NCBI GenBank assembly: GCA_963855995.1
Contig: OY979717.1
Span: 45,372,044-45,436,043, forward strand
From: Muricea muricata
Taxonomy: Eukaryota; Cnidaria; Anthozoa; Malacalcyonacea; Plexauridae
DNA: 64,000 nt
Reading direction: 5' to 3'
The notes beneath the pieces were generated by a model. That model did no database searches and was not told the origin of the DNA. It saw only the letters and a list, made by a program, of their open reading frames with translations. The translations under genes and the position numbers were made by a program. Numbering within the stretch: the first letter of the stretch is position 1; each line of letters starts with the position of its first letter. Below, piece by piece: positions 43,130 through 55,300 of this stretch.

Positions 43130-45775
43130 AGGTTACAGTCGCTTCTGCGCATGTGCGATAGGTTTGTTATCAGGAGCCTCCTCATAACAAGTTTCAAGTC
43201 CCATGGGGTAAATGAAAACACGTGCGGCCGTCTGAATCGTTCTCTGTTGTGTTGCAAAAAGCGCTGGCGCATCAAGTCCTGGCATAAAAATTGCTGCTTT
43301 GAGAGTTTCAAGATCAAACAATTAATATAAGATTCTGGAAACGCGGCAAATCGCGTCGCCTAAAGGTTTAATTATTCGCGTTCGGTAGCTTTTGCTTCAG
43401 ATGCTGTGGGTCTCGTTCGAGACTTCGAGTCGCACTACAGAATATTCACGAGTCACGACATGCTCACAGGCTCTATCATGCAATGTGGTAAGAAATATAT
43501 TGTATTACTTTTACATAATGAGGAAGTGTTAAGCTAGTTACGCTAGCTGAGTTCTACTAATAATATTCAGGATGTATTTAGAAGTTGACAAGTATGTTTA
43601 AAACATCAAACAGTGTAGAGAGGAACCTTACATGCAATCAGAATTTTGGCAGAGAACCAATTTTATAAAAAGAAAATCACGATACTGTAGTCTGTATATC
43701 ACTCAATGAGTATATTTGTGGATATGATCTATAACATAGCTAGCTATACATAGAGGATACTACACGGAGCATGGCGCGAAGATATTATTTACGAGTGGTG
43801 AAAACACGTTCAGGTTGGAACAAGCGAACAGAGAACATATAAATCCCAGGGAAAAACACACGCGTTTTTCAAGCGCTACATATTTTTTCATGTCTTCACT
43901 AGTGAAAATATGGATACGAGTGTTTTAGTTTATGGTGAAACACCCAAAAAGCCATAACCATATAATAAATGAGCTTATCCGATGGCTTACATAGATATTG
44001 AGTGCAGGCTTCAACCGCTTGTACAAGGTGTGAAATAAATTACATGCGCCGTGTAGAATATGCAATTAAATTGTCGTTTTCTCAATTCCTTTAACTCCAT
44101 AGTAACTTTTACAATCCGTTTCCCAAACAAATTCAAAGTAATGAGTGAATTCAAAGCTGCGAAGCGAGATGCGGAAATTGCGAGTTTGAATATCCAGTAT
44201 TAAAATTGTCGGTGTATCTTGAGCGTTGATTTCTCTGGAAGTGTTAATTTTGTGTTTCAAGCATAATAGCCTGGAATATATTTCAAACTGTTACACTGTA
44301 TTCAGCTTTTTACTACATATTATAATCCCAGATTCAATATAATGCCATATAAGCACAATATGTGCTCTCATCGTGATATTATATCGTATAAACATGATAT
44401 AATCATTGCTCTCGTCTAGGTGCACGCCACAGATGTGATTTTGGTTGCTTGATCAAGAATTTGGCCTTATGTTTGACGTACAGTAATTGTCGCTCATTTT
44501 CTCTTCTGCTGAATCACAACAAAATACGCGTGTGCGAACTGCCCAATTATGTAAAAAATCCTGGCAAAATTTTCATGTATTTGCACCTGGATAATTTTAT
44601 TATTTTAGTTTATTTATCCTGAAACTCACATGTAGTAGTTTCATACATTGAAATATAACACAAGTGTTATCTAATATCATCTTACTAATCGTACACCTTC
44701 TATACATGCTATGAACGTTTATATACACATACACAGGCAACACTTCTAAATGCTATCAATTCCATCTTGTAAACTAATTTTGTATAGTAGAAATCAAATA
44801 AATGTTGCTCATGAATTTTTCACATGAGTTTTTGCTTTCATCACTGTGCTTTCAATTTCAATGTGTCTTCACCAACAACACATTCGCTGCCAGTTGATGT
44901 ATCCTCATCCAATCTCGTACCCAGAGCAATGCCTGTTCGCGGGTTAGGCTGGCATTGGCTCTGGGGAAACGGAATGAACTGCGTATGATTTCATACGCGC
45001 TCACTTAATGCGCATGCTCTCCACTAATAGGCTGTGCTTTATTTATTCGGGCTCAACTGTTGTATTTATGATTATTTTGCTGGAAATAGAGCACAACCTA
45101 TTAGTGGAGAGCATGCGCATTAAGTGAGCGCGTATGAAATCATACGCAGTTCATTCCGTTTCTCCAGAGCCAATGCCAGCCTAACCCGCGAACAGGCATT
45201 GCTCTGGGTACGAGATTGATCCTCATCATGATATATAACTCTGGAATCGAGAATACGACAATTTAATTGCATATTCTACAGGGCGCATATAAAATGTATA
45301 ATTTATTTCACACCTTGTACACTCGTAAATAATATCTTCGCGCCATGCACGGTGTAATATCCTCTATGTATTGCTAGCTATGTTATAGATCATATCCACA
45401 ATATACTCATTGAGAGATATACAGACTAGCCTGTGAGCATGTCGTGACTCGTGAATATTCTGTAGTGCGACTCGAAGTCTCGAACGAGACCCACAGCATC
45501 TGAAGCAAAAGCTACCGAACGCGAATAATTAAACCTTTAGGCGACGCGATTTGTCGCGTTTTCAGAATCCAATATTAATTGTTTGATCTTGAAATTCTCA
45601 AAGCAGCAATTTTTATGCCAGGACTTGATGCGCCATCACTCCTTGCAATACAACAGCACAACAGAGAACGATTCAGACGGCCGCGCGTGTTTTCATTTAC
45701 GCCATGGAACTGGAAACTTGTTATGAGGAACACCGCGGAAAAACGTCTGCGCATGCGCAAGTACTTGAAATTATT
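43130..45775. mobile_element. Large palindromic (foldback) element of about 2.6 kb
   Basis: The left arm starts near 43190 (GTTATCAGGAGCCTCCTCAT, AAGTTTCAAGTCCCATGG) and returns inverted near 45725 (CCATGGAACTGGAAACTTGT). Shared blocks include GCGACGCGATTTG(T/C)CGCGTTT, CGTGACTCGTGAATATTCTG and CGCGCCATG(C/A). The inner ends are about 44090 and 45240. The right arm lacks about 200 bp present at 43480-43690 and has gained the MITE at 44910. The paired ORFs at 43057-43330 and 45575-45779 are shadows of the arms. Confidence 0.8.
44910..45218. mobile_element. Mutator-type MITE with perfect 9-bp target duplication
   Basis: ATCCTCATC flanks both sides (44901-44909 and 45219-45227). Inverted arms of about 120 bp run from CAATCTCGTACCCAGAGCAA to the reverse form at GGGTACGAGATTG. 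A 9-bp duplication with long inverted repeats is typical of Mutator-like elements. It sits in the right arm of the large palindrome. Confidence 0.85.
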
Positions 45776-46390
45776 GTGAGGAATTTATATCCCGTTTCCT
45801 GAAGCAAAATCATTCCTTTTAACTGCTGAAGATAAGTGAAACAAACAAAACAACATTAGAAAGAGTAGTTTGGCTATTAATAAGCAGTTTTCTAAGGCTA
45901 AGAACACAAAATTTAATTTAAAAATTGACGTTTGAGTCCGAGAGTCGTGCGAGTACTTCTTGAAAAATTCTCGAACACCGGATTAAAACACAAGAGTTTT
46001 GCAAACTGTGAAAGAGTTTTGCATTTGCATATGCTTCAGTTGCATAGCAGGTCATTACCTTTAAATACAGTCAACGCAAAATTTTTTCATTCTACGCAAA
46101 AAAAGTTATTGGCAAAAATGTGGATAAAATTACCCTATGGAAAATTTCCTTGTTCATTCGGTCGAGTAGCTTTCGTAAACAATAAATTTTTCATTACTCA
46201 CCTTTGGCCTGCATCTAAAATAATATTATTTTCTAGGTATGTAAACTACAATTATTTCTTGTTTTTAAGTTCATATGTTCGTTGGTTTGCTAATAATTTT
46301 ACTCCAAAGGCACATATGTGAGGTACTTCTTTTCACCGCCATATTGCGAAATAAACAAGCCCGAAACACCCGATTCATCAAGCCAATCTC
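45776..46390. other. Intergenic, nothing recognised
   Basis: The 129-codon plus-strand frame at 45932-46321 has no recognised motif and atypical composition, and probably is not a gene. Confidence 0.4.
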
Positions 46391-46493
46391 AGTAAAATTG
46401 ACGCATGCGCAGACTTTTTTCCGCGGTGTTGTTATGAGGAGGCTCCTCATAACAAACTTATCGCACATGCGCAGAAGTGACTGTAACCTACCC
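46391..46493. repeat. Short palindromic element in the promoter of the Cys-rich gene
   Basis: CGCATGCGCAGACTTTTTTC, then the perfect palindrome GTTATGAGGAGG/CCTCCTCATAAC (46430-46452), then CGCACATGCGCAGAAGTGAC. Both halves match the outer ends of the 2.6 kb palindrome at 43130-45775, so this looks like the same family without internal sequence. It ends 16 bp before the start codon at 46510. Confidence 0.65.
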
Positions 46494-46509
46494 AAATTCA
46501 TTGCGAACA

Positions 46510-47307
46510 ATGGCCTTGATAAAACTGGTCGATATTTGTGCTACATTTCTGATTTTGAACTTCGTATTTACGCAAGTACAGGCCATTTACTGTTATTATG
46601 ACAGTGACTGTGGATTCTCAAAGTACTGTTGTGATAGAAATTATCCTGAAGTTAATGTATGTCAGCATAATTGCATCGGTGAGTCTTGTATCAGTGATAG
46701 CAGCTGTGCTCCTGGAGAAACTTGTTGCAAAGCCCGCAAAGGTACTGACAAATGTGCCACAAGTTGTGGTGGAGAATCGTGTTCTTACAGTAGCGAATGT
46801 GCGACAGGAGAGACTTGTTGCAAAGGTTCTAACAAATGTGCTACAAGTTGTGTTGGAGAATCGTGTTCTTACAATAGCGAATGTGCGACAGGAGAGACTT
46901 GTTGCAAAGATTCTGACAAATGTGCTACAAGTTGTGTTGGAGAATCGTGTTCTTACAATAGCGAATGTGCGACAGGAGAATGTTGTGATTCTGATGGCAA
47001 ATGTAAATCAAGTGACTGTGCCGTGATTAAATATGAATACGAAGGTTGGATTGGTGCTGTTGTTGTTCTCGGCATTATTGTTGTAATTGGTGTCCCTGGC
47101 GCAATTGTCGTATTTTGTTACTGTTCTGCTGCTGGCACTAGATCCGTATCTGCGAGGCGTCTTCATGAAGATCTGACACAACCTAACAATGCAGGAACTG
47201 CATTTCTTGCAAGCCAACACCAAGCACGCTCTGAACAAGGTCAAGCAATGTGTGTCCAAAATTCTCAACCATATCTTAACCAACCCCCGCCTTTATATGA
47301 ACGTTAA
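46510..47307 (+). CDS. Type I membrane protein with four Cys-rich repeats and a C-terminal PPxY motif
   Basis: A single uninterrupted frame of 265 codons from the ATG at 46510, chosen because it starts a clear signal peptide (MALIKLVDICATFLILNFVF); an in-frame ATG at 46477 lies in the upstream repeat. After the signal come about 165 residues with repeated C-x4-C-x6-CC type units (GESCSYNSECATGETCCK...KCATSC). Three copies are an almost exact 84-bp (28-aa) DNA repeat, pointing to recent expansion. A transmembrane segment follows (WIGAVVVLGIIVVIGVPGAI). The cytoplasmic tail of about 65 residues ends NQPPPLYER; PPLY is a PPxY site for WW-domain proteins such as NEDD4 ligases. Layout (Cys-rich ectodomain, one TM, Pro/Tyr tail) is Shisa-like, but the cysteine spacing differs and no family is assigned. 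A possible poly(A) signal AATAAA is near 47558. Confidence 0.75.
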   Translation: MALIKLVDICATFLILNFVFTQVQAIYCYYDSDCGFSKYCCDRNYPEVNVCQHNCIGESCISDSSCAPGETCCKARKGTDKCATSCGGESCSYSSECATGETCCKGSNKCATSCVGESCSYNSECATGETCCKDSDKCATSCVGESCSYNSECATGECCDSDGKCKSSDCAVIKYEYEGWIGAVVVLGIIVVIGVPGAIVVFCYCSAAGTRSVSARRLHEDLTQPNNAGTAFLASQHQARSEQGQAMCVQNSQPYLNQPPPLYER

Positions 47308-48878
47308 GCACAGTATATAGTTGCAATTCAAATGACATAAAAACTTGTTGTTTTATATAATCATTACATCAGAACTGAAACTGATCTTGCAAATGCAGAC
47401 GTATGCTAATTGCACAACTGAATTATACTTTTACATCAAAGCTTAGCTGCCGAAATAATCTCGTAGGAATATTTATAGGTCCCTTAAGACCTGAGTCGAT
47501 TTCTAGTTTTTGTGGATATGGAGCCCAATACTTTTTCACCTAAGTGTGTTGTAGGTTAATAAAAATCAGAAGGAGTGTACATGTCATTCGCTTCCGCCTT
47601 GGCCAGCCAGCTGCTGTGCCAGACAATATGTGCTGTTGGCAACGTAGCATACAGTATACTAACTTCACTTTTGAAAACAGTGCCCGCATAGCGTTTGAAA
47701 TTACGGCAAGAAAAATTTAAAATATTTATCAATTATTGGACGATGCTGAACAAAATATGTCGAGACAATCAATTATTTGCCGATGGTGAAGCAAGAGGCT
47801 AATAATCGGCCTATGAGACACGGACAAATCACGATAGTTCTTGTAAGACTTTATAACTTGCTAGAACTAGAACTATTATAGTTCTTCTCGCATAGTTCTT
47901 GTAAGACTTTATAACTAGCTTTATAATTTTGTGTAAGACTTTAAAACAAGCTTTTCAGGCAAACCTTTAAAATGTTTAGCAAAGCGGGCAGCCATTGTTT
48001 ACCAAATTGAAATTTTAACAAATGCGCATGCTTAGAGAGTGTCATTTGTACGCAGTTATTCGCAGGTAAATTACGAATGCATAAGCAGAGAATGATAATT
48101 AACACTTATTGACTGTGTGACTGTGTCCAAGGGAAGCACTTGCTATATTTTGTGAACCAGAGACTGTCGATGTCAAGGGTCCACAAAACATACTGTTTTC
48201 CCAAGGGCACAGTCAAGTATTTTATTATATACCAAGTGTTAAAGGAGGAGAAACATACATTTTGGCTTTCATTTGATAAATCTAAAAATATTCTTTTGAA
48301 ATGCTTCAGCAATGGAAATGTACATGACATGATAAGGTTGTAATTTACAGAAGCACATACAGAACATATTTATCGATCCACATTGCTGCTCCATGAAATT
48401 GTGCCATTCATTATTTTTAGTTGGCAAGTATTATGTTCAGTTCGTTGTGACATTGCATCATAATCTCCAAATGAGACAATAGTGCATTTTATAGAAACTG
48501 CAAAAAGTTAGAACAGTTTAATGATATGTAGTCATGTAATGATGGTAGTGTCATTTTGTCAAAAGTTGATAAATAAATAACATTTCCTAAATAATGCTTT
48601 AGGTAATTTAGAGTGGTAATACTCTCTTATACCAAAGCTATCCCACCCTGACTGCAAATACAACAGGCATTAATATGGCCACATTTCAAAACTTTCTAGT
48701 CTCTTGAATAAGATATTAAGATGTACACGGTACAGGGATTAAAATAACTTGTGCAATTAGGGCAGCAGCAATATTCTAACTTCGATTACCTAATTGAACC
48801 AGAACTGTACTATAAACATGCAAACAGGAAATCGTCATGCATAGGAATTACATTAACGCAGCTCTAGCCGATTACCCA
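47308..48878. other. Downstream of the Cys-rich gene; no gene recognised
   Basis: Contains the likely 3' UTR and a short interspersed repetition of AGTTCTTGTAAGACTTTATA (about 47835-47945). The open frame pair at 48106-48343 is mutual shadow and unrecognised. Confidence 0.4.
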
Positions 48879-50236
48879 CACTGTTAATTTCGGAGAGTCA
48901 TTTAACTCTAAAAGTGGAGTAAAATAAAAAGGTACAGAACCACTCCTTTTTTCGAGTAAAAATTACTCCAATATTTCAACTCCAGTTTTGGAGTAAATTT
49001 TGCTCTAAAAGTGGAGTACAATTAACTCTTCATGGAGGTAAATCTACTCCAATTTTGGAGTCAAAATTACTCCAAAACTGGAGTTGAAAAAGTACAGTAA
49101 TTTTCACCCCAAAAAAGGAGTCGTTCTGTACCTTTTCATTTTACTCCACTTTTGAAGAAAAATTAATTCTCCTGTGGAGTAAAATAACTATTGTAAATAT
49201 CCTTACTTATACCAGCTAAATCAATTCAGAATTCATTTACTAGTCAAAACACCCATTGAAAATATTTTACCTTTTTGGCAATATTGACACTATATATTAT
49301 TACATACAACTACTACAACAAATCGTAACAAACAACTAAAACTGGTTGTGTCACATCACTCACTGTGTGATGTTCAAATGTGAATGGGCAATTTTACAAT
49401 ATAAATAGGTAATTACTGTAGAGTTCCATATATTCTATTGATGCATACACCTTCAAAAAAATGCTGTTCAAATTTAAAACCCTTGCTAGAATATTTACGT
49501 AAGCCAGATGTAGCTAACAAGTCTTTTCATTGGTGCACAATGCACAACAAATTTTAATACAATAAATCAGTTTGAACACTGAGCATGAAATAGTGAACAA
49601 TGAAGCAGTTTGACATAATATTTCTGTATCTCAATAATCACAAATATTAGTAGCTTAACATCTCTAAAAGTGGTTAATTAAGTTAATTAAAGACTGTTAA
49701 ATTTCCCTGGTGAAATAGACAGTGAGTCATTTATAAGTCTGGCTTCGTGCCTTCGTGTGTATAGCTAAATGACTACATCACAATTCACAACATCAACATG
49801 ATTGATGATGACATCAGGCAATTAACGTCTAGTAACCTTGCCAGTAGACTAAACACAGAGATATTTGTTTCGAAATACTATCGCGCGAAATTCAAATTAT
49901 AAAATGGAACATGCATAACTGCGTTCAATTATAATTTATAAACGATGGAAGGCAGCACAATTACACGCTAAAATTGCTTTATCTGTACAAAAACCACAAC
50001 AATACGCTCACCTGAGTTTACGCCGTCCTTAGTGATGTATAAGGAGTTATTTGATTGTCCATCTTAGTTTTAAATAATAACTTTCTTCGCTACTATAAAC
50101 CATTTTAAACCATTGATCATTGATGATACAAACATATGCAAAAATATTGGCGTCGAATTGTGGATGTTATCCAGTGACAATCTCGTTGATCCCTTGGGAA
50201 GGAAACGGAGGCTCTGGCACAATCCGTGATCGACAT

Positions 50237-51341
50237 CAGGGTTGGTAGGTCCTGCGCATGCTAGGAGCCAAATAGCTATGCAAAAAGAGGCCAAAATCTA
50301 CCAAAAGAGGCCAAACTACAATTTTTCTAACGCGGCCAAATAAATGAGGCCCTGTTAGGAGTTTTAGGTATAAGTTATATTTACCCAAAGTATTTTAGTT
50401 ATTAAGTATAAATAACAATAGACTTTTGGGTATAAAGTATAAATGATCACTGGCGTTATACTTTTAGGTATAACAAAAACTGACCACAAGACATTTTGTG
50501 TCAGCTATTCGAGGCATTTGGGAGCATTTATTTGTCAACAGTTACCAATACTGATCGCTCCTAATATCTCGACAGCCTCAACCTGAATTTGCAGAGTTGA
50601 AGTTCCACGGCGCTCTTTGTGAGAATATAAAATCTGCTAAAAGTAAGTGTTACTGCTACACGCTTTTCGGATTATAGTTGCACTTAAACTGTCACATTCT
50701 CGCTTCTACACTGGAAACTTCGAGCAAAATGACTCTCTAAATTCACAGGTGTCACAGGTGATGTCCAAAGAATGAAAACAACCCGGTAAATGCTTTTGCA
50801 AGGGGTGAAATAGTGTACAACGTAACTAAAAGAAAACAAGAGTTGCTGGAGTACTTTTGGGTATAAATGTGTCTGCCATTTTAGGTATAAGGTATAAATG
50901 ACCTCTTAATAATAGGTATAAGGTATATTCAAGACCTCCCTAATAGGGCCTCATAAATGCTAAAAAGCCCAAATCTATCGTAAACTCATTCCTAATAGTT
51001 TTGGGTATTGACACTGTTCAGCTTTTATTTTACAACCAGTGCGATGTCTAGTGTACTGCGTAGCACAACTAATTTATCCATGAATATTAAATAATCCCCA
51101 TATACTAAAAATCCTCATGCATACTAAATGCCTTTAATATCACAATTAGTATACCTACATTATTATGACGATTAAACATATATAATCAAACTAAGATCGA
51201 AACATTTTCCAAGCATTACTTTGAAATAGAAAGAGGCCAAAAAGTAGCCAAAAAGCCAAACTTTTTTTTTGAGGCCAAGCAAGAAAAAAAGGAGCCAAAA
51301 TCGAGTTATTTGGCCTCTAATAGGCCAAACTACCAACCCTG
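50237..51341. mobile_element. hAT-like element, 1.1 kb, perfect 8-bp target duplication
   Basis: Ends CAGGGTTGGTAGGTCCTG and TTGGCCTCTA...CTACCAACCCTG are inverted. ATCGACAT flanks both sides (50229-50236 and 51342-51349), splitting the arm of the RecQ-carrying element. The interior has GAGGCCAAA repeats and a nested unit at about 50345-50960 with inverted ends ATGAGGCCCTGTTAGGAG / CTAATAGGGCCTCAT, filled with GGTATAAGGTATAAATG-type repeats. No transposase. Confidence 0.85.
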
Positions 51342-51399
51342 ATCGACATACAAAAAACTGTATGTCGCTTGTACTGCGCATGCGTTGGAAAAAAATAGT

Positions 51400-51610
51400 T
51401 CAATAAGACGAAGGGAAGAAGCTGGCATTTAAGTGACTTTCCATAACTAGTAGGCAAGATACAAATCGTGTCTTTCCGGTCGACAACAACAGCCTTTACC
51501 GCTTCGTATTGACACTCCTTCAATTTGAGATTCTTCTTACCCAGTCGCTCTAACGCTTCGTCCAACACAGAATTAAATAAACTAATATTTTCCACTGACA
51601 TTACAAACAA
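51400..51610 (-). pseudogene. RecQ-like helicase N-terminal fragment inside an inverted-repeat element
   Basis: The minus-strand frame starts MFVMSVENISLFNSVLDEAL, then has KKNLKLKECQYEAVKAVV (motif 0, LKxxQ) and TICILPTSYGKSLKCQLLPF (Walker A, with the usual PTG changed to PTS). After LLPFVL the sequence runs directly into the element's inverted arm, so the gene is cut after about 70 residues, almost the same place as the fragment at 33573. It is too short to be a helicase. Confidence 0.75.
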
Positions 51611-52354
51611 AATAGTAAAAGTATTGTTCCAAAAAGCTTTAGAAAAAGGCTATTGCGGCTTATTGAATCGCATGCGCAGTACAGGCGACATACAGTTTTT
51701 TGTATGTCGATCACGGATTATCCCAGAGCCTCCGTTTCCTTCCCAAGGGATCGCAGGCTCGGGGAACGGGATTGATCCAGCAGGGCGGACATATACCGGG
51801 CGGGGAAACGCAATAATAGCGCCTAGCAACATGTGTGATACGCCACGCCCATCAAATGCCCCTCGCACTCCGCGCTTCCGATCCACTACATTAAAGCAAC
51901 AGGCGTTGGATTATTTTAACATCGGTGGTTTTTTCACCGCAATTTCTCAGCCCATGATCCGTGGAATTCCTTGGTTTTTTAGTATATTGAAAAAACACTT
52001 ACGTAGTTTGTAGAGGTTCCGAATACATAACTCGAGCATCGTGTTACAAATCGTAAAAATCTCATTCAAACACAAGAGTATGAAGTTATAATTTTAAGCG
52101 GCCGATCGCGCTGTCGACTTTTTTCGCTCTTTCTGAAAAGACATCACAAAACACCTCTCTGAATTTTATATATATTGTAGCTGAATAAATTTTATACATT
52201 CGGTGAAATTTTTCAGTTGATATATTTTGATATACACGAGTTATTGAGTTTCAAACACCTTTCGTGACTTACAAGTTGCACTTGCGGGCTTTACCCTACC
52301 TTTGAAATTTACAAGTTGTCAATTTCGAATGTGATATCAGTATTTACAGTATAA

Positions 52355-55300
52355 ATGGAAGGCCAAGCAGCTTGTTCGCGCTCAATTCTAATAAAACGAC
52401 CTCTGAACACACCAACTAAACCAAATTCAAAGCGTGAGGCTAACTTTAGCACACCGCTATATAAAGTCGGACTTACAAAGCCAAAGGATTTCTCGAAAAT
52501 ATTTACAGACGGTAATGAAGCATTAAAACCAACGGCATTAAAATTTACCGAAGAAGTTCACTCTGTTGGTGAAACATCAGATCACTCAAATGTATGCATG
52601 CCATCAACTGAAAGAAAGCAGGAGATTCAGGATCAGGGTTTAGTTCGTTCCGCCCTAAACAATTCTGTGACGTTGAACTTCAGAGCAGGCATGCCTGTGT
52701 CGGAGTGCGAATTACTGTTGTATTCTCTGTTGGTCGTGTGTTTTCCCACATCAAGCTTCAGGGCCAGATACTACACAAAGTACTCTGATATTTCTAAAGC
52801 TATTTATCAAGTTTCTGGTGTCTTATTTGATCCTGCTGCCATCTCCAACTATTTGTATCGGTCGAATAACAATCTGTCAAAGGGACTAGGAAAAACACAA
52901 GGCGAAGGAAGTCTAAAATCCTGTCTAAGATGGAAAGCCTGCACGAAAAATATCGGAGAAATTGTAAAAAGTCATCAAAATACACTTGAAAATCTGTGTT
53001 CCTGCTCTGATGTTTCATCTACCGAAATTAATCAACTGAGAGAGGACTTAAAAAAGAAAAACGCTTTTTCAGAATCCACTGCTGGTACTACACCTGATGA
53101 TAATGACACAGATACGCCTTTCACCACTAGTTTAATTGAGACTATTAATTTAAATAACTTTCCTAATTGGAAAACTAGTTTCAATACGCAAAATTCAATA
53201 GCACATCTCTTTTATTTTGGAGGCAATTCTGGTTATTGTGAAGTTGAAGTAATAATAAATGATGAAGGATTTTGGAAACTATATTTGGAAGGGAAACAAA
53301 GGATGAATATTAATCTCGAGTGGCTAAATATTCCTTCAGAAATTGCATTCCTTAAAGATATAAAGACACTTATGCTGGCAATTCAAAGTTTGAAAATTTG
53401 TGCGGGCTGTAAATTTGATAATTATGAAACATTTGTATCTGATGACCCATCTGTGCCTGTATATCATACCCGTAGTGGAGAACCAGCTGCGTTTGTAGAA
53501 AACAACCCATCCCAACATCATAAAAAGGTAATTAGATCTACCTTTTGTTTGCTATTCGTGCCACATGACGAATTGTTATTGCCAAGAGAAATTTGCGCAG
53601 CATGTGAACAAACGCAAAACTACTTGCGTACTTTAAAGTCAAGAAATGCACAAATGGCACAAGAAAGGAAACAAGATGGTTCCAAATTTACTCGTTTTGA
53701 CTATCTTAGGAAAGATGAACTCCTCGACATTATCCGAAAAAGAACAAAGGAAATAAGGTATCTACAAGATAGAGTAAAAAAACTGGAAAAACATCGAGAA
53801 AAAATGGTTGAAGTAGGAAAAAGCACAGATGATGACTTCAAGGTCATGTTTCAGAATTTGTATAAAGGTATGGAGTCAAGGAATGAAAATTTGCAGAATC
53901 CAAAATGTTTGTGGAATGCGTGTTCAGAATCTGAAAAAGAAAAGTTTGTTGATGTTGAACAATTGTACGATCATGTAAAATTGCACATAGAGGCAATAAA
54001 CACTGGCATTGCACCAATTGAAAGAGTGTATAAATGTGAATGGGAAAACTGTACCAAAGAATTTACAAAAAAGAAATTGCTTTTAAGCCATTTAAGGGAA
54101 CACACTGGAAGTTCAAGTGATCAATTTTTTCAGATATTACTTAATGACCAATCAAAAGCCTTGGTATTACCCAAGAAACAAATGAGATGGCATCCACTTG
54201 TAATCAAGTGGTGTCTGAGGCCAAGTCCCATTCTGCTTATGAGGATTTGAGAGAAACTGGGTTTCTAAAATTACCAAGTGGGAGGCTTCTTTCAGATTAA
54301 AAAAATTTTTCCTCCTCTAGATCAGGATGGCAAATGTCGACACTTCAAACAATGAAGAACAACTTTGAAAAGGCAAACATTGGAAAACATGGTCTCCTTG
54401 GAGGCTTGGTATTTGATGAAGTTAAAATTAAGGAAGGACTTGTTTTTGATCCTTCAACTTTTGAGCTGATTGGATTTGCAGATATTGCAAATAGTATTGA
54501 TGACCTTGACTTACCATGTACTTCCAAACAATCTGAAGATGATGAAAAACCAGAGGAAAAGCTGGCTACACATGTGCTGCAATTCTTCTACAAGAGTCTT
54601 TTTGCAAAATTCGACTTTCTTTGCAGTTTCTTTCTCACAAAAGGCATAACAGCATTAAAGTTAAACAGACTATTCTGGCAGGGAGTCAGCTTGCTTCATG
54701 GGTTTGGTTTTTCTGTTATGGTTACATGCTGTGATGGAGCAGCAGAAAACAGGGCCTTCATGGATATGAACATAACTGATAAAGCAAAAAGCATGTGCTA
54801 CAATCATTTTTCAAAAGAACCATTATTCTTCGTTTCTGACCCCCCGCACCTAATGAAAAAGCTCAGAAATAACTTGTACAACAGTGGATTTAAAGAACAA
54901 AATATGCGCTATACCCGTACTCTTGAAAAAGACAAAAAGTACATTTTATGGGACCATGTTTATTCTGTATATGAAAGAGATAAAAAACGAAGACTTTATG
55001 CAACAGACTTGCGTTCTGCACATGTTCATTTAGATAGCTTAAGTAAGATGAGGGTCAAGCTTGCTGTAAAGACACTTTCCGCACAAGTACGGGAGGAAAT
55101 GGCAAAGAATGAAAATTGTGTTACACAGTCTACTCAAGAATATATCAAAATGTGCGAAACTCTTTGGAGTGTCTTTAATGATAGTAAACCAATTCGTCTA
55201 TTAACAGACGATCGGATAACACAATTAACAGAAGTACTGAGCTTCTTCACAAAATGGAAACAAGACCTTTTGGGTGTCTACAAAACAAAATCAGAAGTGT

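Larger units (their letters stand above)
50185..51752. mobile_element. Inverted-repeat element carrying a RecQ helicase 5' fragment
   Basis: The left arm is 50185-50236 plus, after a hAT insertion, 51350-51386. The right arm is 51669-51752 in reverse. The shared sequence includes GATCCCTTGGGAAGGAAACG, GAGGCTCTGG, ATCCGTGATCGACATACAAA and CTGTATGTCG, and ends in CGCATGCG. Between the arms lies little more than the RecQ-like fragment. Without the hAT insert the element is about 460 bp. Confidence 0.7.

Noticed and set aside
43057-43330. Overlapping ORFs at the ends of the 2.6 kb palindrome
   Set aside because: The same sequence appears in reverse at 45575-45779, so the frames reflect the inverted repeat and not a gene.
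45932-46321. 129-residue plus-strand frame
   Set aside because: Mixed composition, no start context or domain, and lies between repeats.
51525-52013. 162-residue plus-strand frame
   Set aside because: It is antisense to the RecQ fragment and crosses the element arm and the P terminal repeat, so it is fortuitous.
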